Assembly (NCBI GenBank): GCA_033557465.1
Contig: CM066031.1
Span: 172,391,043 to 172,455,042 of the forward strand
Reading direction: 5' to 3'
Length of the DNA: 64,000 bases
Source of the DNA: Ichthyophis bannanicus
Lineage: Eukaryota > Chordata > Amphibia > Gymnophiona > Ichthyophiidae
The translations under genes and the position numbers were made by a program. Every line of letters starts with the position of its first letter. Positions within the stretch are counted from its first letter, which is position 1. Positions 54,513 through 63,046 of this stretch are shown one piece after another. The notes beneath the pieces were generated by a model, which saw only the letters and a program-made list of their open reading frames with translations, was not told where the DNA came from and made no database searches.

Positions 54513-56395
54513 GCCTTAAGCAAGAAGCGATCCACCTGTGGCATTAGAATGGGTCCCTGACTCAACAGATTGAGCTGGTCCGGCAGCTTCCAAGGGGAAT
54601 CCACTAAAAGCCGTATCAGATCTGCAAACCAAAGCCTTCTGGGCCAATCCAGAGCAATGAGAATCACCTTCCCCTTGTGTCCTGCTATGCGCTGAATGAC
54701 CCGACTGATCATGGGCCAAGGAGGAAACACGTACAGAAGCTTGCCCAATGGCCAGGGTTGCACCAGCCCATCCAGTCCTTCTGACATGTGTTCCCTGCGT
54801 CTGCTGTAAAAATGAGATGCTTTGGCATTGTTGAGAGTAGCCATCAGATCCATCACCGGCTGCCCCCAGCGCCTCGTAATGTCGTGAAAGACCGCCGCGT
54901 TCAGCTCCCACTCCCCAGGATCGAGAACATTCCGACTGAGATAGTCAGCCTGCACATTGTCCTTTCCCGCTACATGTGCCGCCGACAAAGACACGAGATG
55001 AACCTCCACCCAGAGCATCAACTCCTGGCTCTCCTCCAGCAAGGGCGCACTGCCCGTACCCCCTTGCCGATTGATATATGATACCATCACCACATTGTCG
55101 GAGAAGACTTGTACCGCTCTCCCTTCGAGCAGACTTCCTAATTGCTGAAGCGCGAGACGCACCGCTCTGAGCTCTAACCGATTGATCGACCAAGTGCTCT
55201 CCTCCACGGACCAGACCCCCTGAGTCACGCGAGTCTGACAATGAGCCCCCCAGCCCGATAAGCTGGTGTCCGTGGTAACCAACACTCAATCTGGGTGTTC
55301 CAAGGGGACTCCTGCCCGAAGATGACTTGTGTCCAACCACCAAGGCAGACTGTTGTGCACTATCTCTGGACAGACCAACCTTTGCGAGAGCGGATGATGC
55401 TGCAGAGACCACCAGGATAGCAACGCCCGTTGCAGAGGATGCATATGTGTCCTGGCCCACGGAACCAGATCCAAGGCTGCCACCATGGATCCCAAGAGCT
55501 GCAAGTATCTCCACGCCAATGGAGCCTGCAGTCGCAAGAACGCTTGCACCTGATCCAAGATCTTTAGCACTCTGTTTTCGGGCAGGAATACTGATCCCAC
55601 TTCCGTGTCAAACAAGGCCTGAGGTAAGTAAGCCGCCTCACCGTTTGCAATTGACTCTTTGCTTGGTTGATGACCCAACCAAGCTGTTCCAGGACTTGTA
55701 CCACTCGAGAGATTGCTGCGACTGAGTCCGGCAGAGATTCTGCCCTGATCAACCAATCGTCCAGATAAGGATGCACCTGAACTCCTTCCTTCCGCAACGC
55801 TGCCGCAACCACCACCATTACCTTCGTGAAAGTCCGAGGAGCCATCGCCAGGCCGAACGGCAACGCCTGAAACTGAAAATTTCCCATGGGAACGGCAAAC
55901 CTCAAAAACCGTTGATGATCTGCCCTGATCGGAATGTGCAGATAAGCCTCCGTGAGATCTATGGACGAGAGCAGTTCTCCCGGTCTCACTGCCCGAATAA
56001 CTGATCTCAGCGTCTCCATCTGAAAATGCGGTACCCTCAACGACCGATTCACGTGCTTGAGATCCAGAATCGGACGAAAAGACCCTTCTTTTTTGGGGAC
56101 CACAAAATAAATCGAGTATCGACCTAATCCGTACTGGTCTTGGGGTAAAGGTACCACCGCCTGCAGCCACAACAAACGCTGAAGCGTGTTGTCTATCGCT
56201 TGTCTCTTTGTTCCCAGACCACACGGAGACACCACGAAGGCTTCCACCAACAGGTGAGCGAACTCCAGCGCATACCCGTCTCAGATGATTTCCAGCACCC
56301 ATCTGTCTGTAGTTATCGCGGTCCAGGCAGAGAGAAACCCCTGTAAGCGACCTCCTACAGGGATCTCCACCTGGACCAGCCAACCTTCATTGTGC
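54488..56395 (-). pseudogene. DIRS reverse transcriptase, RNase H and methylase-like region
   Basis: Order from 56395 down: a leader read to a TGA near 56280, then an RT frame (56250-55564) with YFVVPKKEGSFRPILDLKHV, LLSSIDLTEAYLHIPI, GNFQFQALPFGLAMAPRTF and YLDDW. A frameshift near 55620 moves the RT C-terminal part (LDQVQAFLRLQAPLAWRYLQ) to another frame, ending at a TGA at 55286. RNase H follows (VTTDTSLSGWGAH, SINRLELRAVRLALQ, VFSDN; the Asp-Glu-Asp residues are visible). The VMDLMATLNNAKASHFYSRR and YVFPPWPMI part resembles the methylase-like domain of DIRS pol. The second-frame ORF over 56383-55620 is a shadow. Confidence 0.85.
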
Positions 56396-56444
56396 TTTTT
56401 TAGCTGAGCTCTGCTGGGCGTTGAAATAGTCCCTGCTGAACCCT

Positions 56445-57576
56445 CTAGCTCCTTGAAAGGGCTGACCCCTGAGGCACGAAGCGGCCCCTTGGATAGGGAG
56501 TAAACCGAGCTCCTCGGAATCTGCGAAAATCTCTACCGTGCCCTCGTTGCACCGTTCCCGGTCTGGGTGCCTTAGGCCGATCCTCCGGTAAGCGACCCCC
56601 CTTGGAGTCACCCAGATCTTTTACAATCTTCTCCAAGGCCTCCCCAAAGAGCAGCTTGCCCTTATAGGGGAGTTTACTGAGTCTTGATTTTGAAGACGCG
56701 TCAGCTGCCCAATTCCGTAGCCAAAGGAATCGTCTGGCCGCGTTTACCAATGCCATGGACTTTGCGGAAATCCTAACCAAATCATAGAAGGCGTCCGCCA
56801 GGTAAGCTGCCGCTGACTCCAACTTAGCTCCCTCCGCAGAAGAGCCTTCTCCTCCATCCGCACTGGCCTCCCCTTGGAGCCAACGGATCAAAGCCCTAGA
56901 CACATACGCTCCACAAATGGACGCCTGCAGGGAAAGCGCACTAGAATCAAAGGCCTGCTTTAGGAGCACCTCCAGCTTGCGATCCTGCAGATCTTTAAGC
57001 GCCACTCCCCCTTCCACTGGAATTGTTGTCTTCTTCGTCACCGCTGAAACAAATGCATCCACCTTAGGCATTCTCAACGATTCTCTTTCTTCCTGTGGAA
57101 CAGGGTAGAGGCAACCCAGGGCGCGGCTACCCCTTAGAGTAGCCTCCGGGAACTCCCACTCAGACTCAATCATCTGCTTTATAACTCGGTGTACCGGAAA
57201 ACAGCGTTGCTCCGCTTTAAATCCTTGTAACAAAGGGTCCTCCAGCGGCTCCTGTGACACTGTGGGCATGAGAATATTTAGAGCAGCTAAGGATTGTGCG
57301 ATAAGCGCCCCCAGCTCCTCCTTGCGAAAAACCCGAAACACATTCTCCTTCTTCCAGCTCCCCAGGCCAAGGATCCATGCCCGCCTCAGAGAGGATCTCC
57401 CTGTCCTCCACCACCTGAGGCGCTGGGATCTGCAGCTCAATGCTCTCGAAGCCTGCCCCCGTGCCTGCACTCCTCTGGGAAAAGCCCTCTCCAGGGTCCA
57501 TCCCGCTCAAGTCAGGTTTCACCCCCTCAAAGAGATTGGAACCCGAGGAGCTACTGCCTGCCTGAGACACCTTCAA
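56445..57576 (-). pseudogene. DIRS gag-like ORF1
   Basis: The N-terminal acidic part (LSGMDPGEGFSQ to MDPWPGELEEGE) is in one frame, 57576 to about 57345. The rest (RKEELGALIAQSLAALNILM to PRGRFVPQGSALSRS) is in another, so one indel near 57340, probably in a short T/C homopolymer, splits it. WLRNWAADASSKSRLSKLPY and KGKLLFGEALEKIVKDLG are the conserved vertebrate DIRS ORF1 signature. The basic, Arg/Gly-rich C terminus suggests nucleic-acid binding. The true start may lie upstream, up to about 57750. Confidence 0.78.
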
Positions 57577-58383
57577 CGTATAGGCCTTATGAGCGCTAAA
57601 ATGAAATCTGGAGAAAACAAGGCAGAAAAACCCTCCTGAGCCTCAGGCAACTTCTGCTGTGCCCTAATTTCAGAAGAAGACTCTTTACTTGACTTAGCCT
57701 TCCTTTTCCCCTGCTTGTGCTGCCCCGTGGGAGAAACGACCGCCTCCATCAAAATGGCTGCCGTTCCCGCCTTTTCTGAGGAGATTTACGGCCTTTCCAA
57801 CTCTCCCGAAACAGACTTGCCTTCCATTCCGCGCCTTTAAACTAAGCACGAAACAAACACTGCCTGCCGAACGGCTCCCCGCCGGACTCTCCGAATCCGT
57901 GGCAAATGTCTGCCAAACCACCGCAGCCCCTCCGGCCCTACCAACTGCCTCCGATGCGACGCGCATGGCCGTCTGAATGCTACAAGGCCTCTGAAATGAA
58001 GAACAACACCCACCTGAGTGTAGCGCCTCATCGTCGCATCCCCGCTTCCCTGCTGCTAGTGGGAGATGGAGATCGTGACTCTTTAGAGAGGTGGGTGGAT
58101 ACTGGGGCTCCCAGGACCTATCCCACTCAAACTGGACGGGTTCTCCGAAATAAGGCAGGTTCTGCCCTTTCACGCTGCTGTCAAAATCCGCAGCTAAGGA
58201 CCGTCTCCCTTTAAATAGCCTTTCTTTTTTTTTTTTTTTTACTTTATTTCACACAAGGGAAATATAGCGGAGTTACAGTCCAGCTAGAGCCAATACTCCT
58301 TGCAACTTCGCCTAAGAAATCCTTTTCTCTCTCTCCAGGGAGCCTGTCATCCCCCACGTCCTGTTCAGCTGCTGAGGACTGAA

Positions 58384-58513
58384 AGACTGAAGCACTGACA
58401 CCAGGGGGAGTGGCATAGGCTGTCAGCAAAACTTTCAGTTTTCAGTCCTCAGCTGCTGAAGGAGATTGACAACCCTAACATTCCCTGGACTGGCCAGGAG
58501 AAACGAGAAGGAA
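58384..58513 (-). repeat. DIRS terminal inverted repeat (5' side of element)
   Basis: Partner of 52870-52987. It continues outward to gaaacgagaaggaa, which has its complement at 53393-53410 in the ICR. A poly-T run at 58226-58240 lies just inside. Confidence 0.87.
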
Positions 58514-58514
58514 C

Positions 58515-59640
58515 AGCCATTTTAAAGCACACCATTTTTTTTTTCTAATGTCACAGACTCTTATTTAAGAACAGCTAGAATTTCAGTTTTTCCAACAATA
58601 AATCAAGTCAAAATATTACCACAGATTCTCTCTAGGCTAAACCCAATACTCACCTCCAAGGCTTAATTAAATCAGGATGAATTGGATTTCTTTAACAGGC
58701 AGTTTTAACCACTGCTTTCATCACAAAACTCAATCTAAAGACAGCAATGTCTTCCCAACTAGTTCCTCTCTAAATCAGTACTTTACTTTAAAACCTCAAA
58801 TCAAGCCCTCACATACACATCCCTACAATTACACTTCTATTATTCTTCACAGCACAGCCCGAACTGATTCTCTTCAGTCACAGTCACTCATATTCTAAAG
58901 AGCAGAACTAGTGCTCTCCCACTGACAACCACCAAAAGAGGTCTCTAGCAACTATTTCCGATTACTTCAAACCCTCAGAATCCCAATTTATAACTATTTT
59001 TTTCCTAATAAACTAATCCATTTTGAATTTTTCTATAGTGCTTCTTTAAGTTTTACCTGCAGTTTTATTCCCCATCACTTCACTGCATCAGGAACGAGTA
59101 GATTCCTGGCTGAGATTATAGCTTTAAAATGGATCCTGAAGCTCTACAATGTAAGTCTATGGAGCTGGAACCTTTTTCTTTAAACAAACTAATATTTTAC
59201 CACTCAAATAAGCTCATTATAACTTCAAAACACAGATTTAAGTATTTTCATTTAAAAGTAAAGCTCCTATTTTATACTTAAACTTTGGAGCTCAACCCTC
59301 CCCCCTCCCTCCCCAGGGAAAATGGGTAAATTTCTAGCCACAATAAACATTTTCAATAGAAACAAAATACATTTCTGAAAAGAACACATCTTCACACCTG
59401 AATTCTATTATCAAAACTTTTAAATTTGCTGATTTTTTAGTAGTAAAACCAGGGCTGCACTATCCTTTTAAGACAGGCTCACCTCTTTAAAGCGATACTA
59501 GTCTCCCATTGGCCAGCCTTACCCATCTATCTCAATTCTGGCCGCTCACTGACCATTTACCCCCTCTGCCTCGATTCTGGTCTCTATTTGGCCAATCTAG
59601 CCTCTACATCACCTCTGATCTCCTACTGGCCAGCTTCAAC
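58515..59640. other. AT-rich flank; degenerate internal repetition at 59490-59640
   Basis: No gene. At 59490-59640 phrases such as cattggccagcc, tttggccaatc and actggccagctt recur about every 50 bp between ctctgcctcgattctgg-type text, an old minisatellite or multi-CCAAT-like array. Confidence 0.4.
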
Positions 59641-59647
59641 CTATCCT

Positions 59648-60172
59648 AGGGTTGCCAACTTTTTCACCGAGAAAAACCCGACACCAGTGGCTCGCCATGC
59701 CCCACCCATTCTCCGCTCCTAGCCCCACCCCTGCCCTGCCCCCAGTCCCACCTATGCTGCACCCCAGCCCCACCCATAAAAATTACCGAGGATAAGTGTA
59801 GGCTAACTCCCTTGGTCAGATAATAATTAAACTGGGAACCCCAAAAGCCAAACATGAAATGTACAACACTGGAGAAATAAAACTATAATAGGGTTGCCAA
59901 CCGGAGGGTATACAGCCGGCCTGACCGGTTTTTCCATGGCCAAGCCGTCTGCCGGCAGAGATGGGAAACCGTCCCTTGAAAAGCCGTTTTTTTGCTCTGG
60001 CCGTAAGATCGGGAGCGGCAGAGCAAAAAAATGGCTTTTCTCCCAAAGTCCGCGGGGGAGGGAGCCAGGGAAGCCCGCGCGAGGCCCCGGCTCCCTCTGT
60101 ACAACCGCCAGCGTGAAGATCTTTTTCCTTCACGCTGGCGGCTGTTTATGTGAAGCCGCGATTGCTGGGAAA
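59648..60172. repeat. Two GGTTGCCAAC-start repeats with strong hairpins
   Basis: agggttgccaac occurs at 59648 and 59889. The second unit holds gaaaagccgtttttttgctc (59978) opposite agagcaaaaaaatggctttt (60020), and ccgccagcgtgaag (60106-60119) opposite cttcacgctggcgg (60129-60142). Likely nonautonomous MITEs. Confidence 0.55.
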
Positions 60173-60287
60173 GGTTAAAGGCACCTTCATCCTATTCCCC
60201 CTCATTGCAGAGCTTTCTTTCAACTGAAAGAGGCTTTCCTCCTGTGCATTTATGCCATGGAGATATTTAAATGCCTCTATCATACTG

Positions 60288-60823
60288 TGGAGGAGTAGCC
60301 TAGTGGTTAGAACACTGGCTTGGTAACCAAGCAACCAGGGTTCAATTCCCACTATTTTATTTTATTTTATTTATTTAGTATACATTTGTATACCGCTACT
60401 TCCAGCGATCAGCAGCGGTTTGATTACAGATTGGAAATTGTCAAATCATGACAGGAAATTTTTGAGGTATAAACACATTGATTAGACAGGAAAGCACAGC
60501 ACACAGAGAACATGGGCTATGGAGGGTTAAGTGGCTTGCCCAAGACCACAAGGAGCACCTGTGGGACTAGAAACCCCAGTTCTTCCGGCCCAAGGTTGCT
60601 GTCCTCTAGTGGGATTTGAACCCCCGACCTTCCGGCCCGAAGTACCTTGCCCCAACCACTAGGCCACTCCTCCACTCCTTGTGGCCTTGGGCAAGTCACT
60701 TAACCCTCCACTGCCTCGGAAGAAAGGCCTGGCAATCTACTTCCGGTGATACTGCCAAGAAAACCCAGGAGCTTCTGGGTCGCCAGGAGTCAGAACTGAC
60801 TCGAAGGCACACATTGCATTTGC
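60288..60823 (+). mobile_element. tRNA-derived SINE (family B), carrying a nested SINE A
   Basis: Head tggaggagtagcctagtggt, B box GGTTCAATTCC; it resumes at about 60678 with ggccttgggcaagtcactta and ends ggcctggcaatctacttccg to gtcagaactgactcgaaggc. The target duplication ATCATACTG lies at 60279-60287 and 60824-60832. 60351-60678 is a family A SINE on the minus strand inside it. Confidence 0.75.
60351..60678 (-). mobile_element. tRNA-derived SINE (family A), nested
   Basis: Nearly identical to 10455-10799. The minus-strand head reads gtggaggagtggcctagtgg and the tail attttattttattta lies at 60350-60375. Confidence 0.78.
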
Positions 60824-60880
60824 ATCATACTGTATATCCCCTCTCCCGTCTTTCTTCCAAAGTATACATATTGAGATCTT

Positions 60881-61865
60881 TAGTGGAACTTTCCTTGAGC
60901 ACAGTAGGTTCCTGAACTCTAGTAACTTCCTCAGGTTTGGAAACTGCTAACACCTAATCAGGAGTTAGTGGGCCTTATTATCTGAGAGCAGCTGAGGCCT
61001 GCATAAAAGGCTCCAGTGCCCTGCCCTGTTGAGGCTTTCCTAACAAGGGCTCTACAGATCAACCAACAGTAAGGATTTGAGGGTTTATTTTATTATATTA
61101 AATTGCTAGCTCTGACTGGGAGCTCTTAAAAGGGTTTTTTGTATATTTTTAAAGGAAGGTTACTTTCTTTTTGGTGCTTTAGTGGAACTTTCCTTGAGCA
61201 CAGTAGGTTGCTGAACTCTAGTAACCTCCTCAGGTTTGGAAACTGCTAACACCTAATCAGGAGTTAGTGGGCCTGATTACCTGAGAGCAGCTGAGGCCTG
61301 CATAAAAGGCTCCAGTGCCCTGCCCTGCTGAGGCTTTCCTAAAAAGGGCTCTACAGATAAACCAACAGTAAGGATTTGAGGGTTTATTTTATTATATTAA
61401 ATTGCTAGCTCTGACTGGGAGCTCTTAAAAGGGTTTTTTGTATATTTTTAAAGCAAGGTTACTTTCTTTTTGGTGCTTTAGTGGAACTTTCCTTGAGCAC
61501 AGTAGGTTGCTGAACTCTAGTAACCTCCTCAGGTTTGGAAACTGCTAACACCTAATCAGGAGTTAGTGGGCTTGATTACCTGAGAGCAGCTGAGGCCTGC
61601 ATAAAAGGCTCCAGTGCCCTGCCCTGCTGAGGCTTTCCTAACAAGGGCTCTACAGATAAACCAACAGTAAGGATTTGAGGGTTTATTTTATTATATTAAA
61701 TTGCTAGCTCTGACTAGGAGCTCTTAAAAGGATTTTTTGTATATTTTTAAAGCAAGGTTACTTTCTTTTTGGTGCTTTAGTGGAACTTTCCTTGAGCACA
61801 GTAGGTTGCTGAACTCTAGTAACCTCCTCAGGTTTGGAAACTGCTAACACCTAATCAGGTGTTAG
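60881..61865 (+). promoter_or_regulatory. CR1 tandem promoter monomers (about 3.3 x 299 bp)
   Basis: The unit start tagtggaactttccttgagc occurs at 60881, 61180, 61479 and 61778, a strict 299-bp period; the last copy stops near 61865. Each full unit has a TATA-like box CATAAAAGG (about 61002, 61301, 61600) followed by a GC-richer ctccagtgccctgccctg. Units differ by only a few bases. A promoter role is inferred from position and from monomeric LINE 5' UTRs known elsewhere. Confidence 0.75.
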
Positions 61866-62090
61866 TTCCCTCCCTACCCACCCCAACTCCCACCCACCCC
61901 TAATGAGCAGTCTTGCTTTATAGGGCACCTCCCCATTTAACAAATCACAGAGAATTGGACCAGCACATTTTGAATATAATTAAAGAGATTTCACTGCTTT
62001 TTCTCTGAAAGGACAGCTGGGAAACCGGCTGGTACTTGGTAGATCTCTCTCTTTTGCTTTAACAGATACCTAAGCTCCACGAACAGAACA

Positions 62091-63035
62091 ATGGCTGGGA
62101 AAAATTGTATTGCTAAAGCTGTTGCCCCCATTACAGCTTCTGCCTCGGTCCAGACAGAGGTCTTAATGCCAGTTGAAGGACCGGTTCCATGTGCAGGGTG
62201 CCTGCATGCTGAAGCTCTGAGGAAACAAGTGGAGGAACTCAGAGAGGAGATGGTGAGGCTGAGGAGCATTCAAGACAGTGAGAAGTACATTGATGAGATG
62301 CTTCTTGCAGCAACCAAGCTCTCCAGCACAGGAGAAGATGGGTGCCAACAGAATGTCGATGGTTGGACACAAGTCACCAGGGCCTGCAAAATCACCAATC
62401 CAACTTCTCCAGCCCTTGAATTGAAGAACCATTATGCAGCCCTGGAAGTGGAGGAGGTGAAAGCATCCCTGGAAAGGGAAGAACCAGAGCTCAAGTACCC
62501 CAAAGTTGCAGAATCAGTGACCAGAAGGAAATGAAGGGTAGTGGTGGTTGGAGACTCTCTTCTGAGGGGTACTGAGGCGTCCATCTGCCGACCAGACTTG
62601 ATGTCCAGAGAGGTATGCTGTCTGCCTGGTGCCAAAATCCAAGATGTTATGGAGAGTTTGCCGAGACTATTCAAGCCCACTGACTATTACTCAATGTTGC
62701 TAATCCATGTTGGAACAAATGTTACTGCCAGGTGTACCTCGGAACGTATCAGAAGTGACTTCATTGCTCTGGGACAGAGGGTGAAGCAGTTAAGTGCACA
62801 GGTGGTGTTCTCTTCAATCCTCCCTGTTGAGGGTAAAGGCCAAGGCAGAGAGGCTCGCATCCTGGAGATGAATGCATGGCTGCGTGGATGGTGTCATCGA
62901 GAGCGCTTTGGTTTCCTAGACCATGGGATGCTGTTCCAAGGTTTGCAGAGCAGAGATGGCATCCATCTGTCTAAGAAAGGTCAACGCATCTTCAGTAGTA
63001 GACTGGCTAATCTACTGAAGAGGGCTTTAAACTAG
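62091..63035 (+). pseudogene. CR1 ORF1 with coiled coil and GDSL-type esterase domain
   Basis: ATG at 62091 in good context (acaATGG). Residues about 40-45 hold C-x-x-C (CAGCLH) before a leucine-rich coiled coil (LRKQVEELREEMVRL). After 147 codons a TGA at 62532 interrupts; CGA (Arg) is the likely ancestor because the same frame continues directly into VVVVGDSLLRG. The esterase blocks are GDSLLRG (nucleophile Ser), IHVGTN (oxyanion Asn) and DGIHLSKKG (Asp/His). The ORF ends LLKRALN. CR1 ORF1 esterases are thought to aid nucleoprotein and membrane interactions. Confidence 0.85.
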
Positions 63036-63046
63036 ATTCGTTGGGG

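Larger units (their letters stand above)
52827..58513 (-). mobile_element. DIRS-type tyrosine-recombinase retrotransposon, nearly full length
   Basis: About 5.7 kb on the minus strand. Order: inverted terminal repeat, gag-like ORF, reverse transcriptase, RNase H with methylase-like region, tyrosine recombinase, internal complementary region, inverted terminal repeat. DIRS elements have a tyrosine recombinase instead of an integrase and move through a circular DNA, so no target-site duplication is expected, and none is seen. All modules are present, but at least two frameshifts (near 57340 and 55620) and three TGA codons at presumed CGA sites (about 56280, 55286, 53787) disable this copy. Confidence 0.88.
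60178..60880 (-). mobile_element. CR1 3' fragment split by nested SINEs
   Basis: 60178-60287 and 60824-60880 together form a CR1 piece (agagctttctttcaactgaa, then ttccaaagtatacatattga), interrupted by SINE material flanked by a duplicated ATCATACTG. Confidence 0.72.

Noticed and set aside
55620..56383. Long second minus-strand frame over the DIRS reverse transcriptase
   Set aside because: Ser/Gly/Arg-rich with no domain; it is the shadow of the RT frame. Only its part below about 55620 is genuine RT sequence after a frameshift.
60881..61865. Possible CRISPR-like or satellite array
   Set aside because: Units are 299 bp and contiguous with no spacers, and they lead directly into CR1 ORF1.
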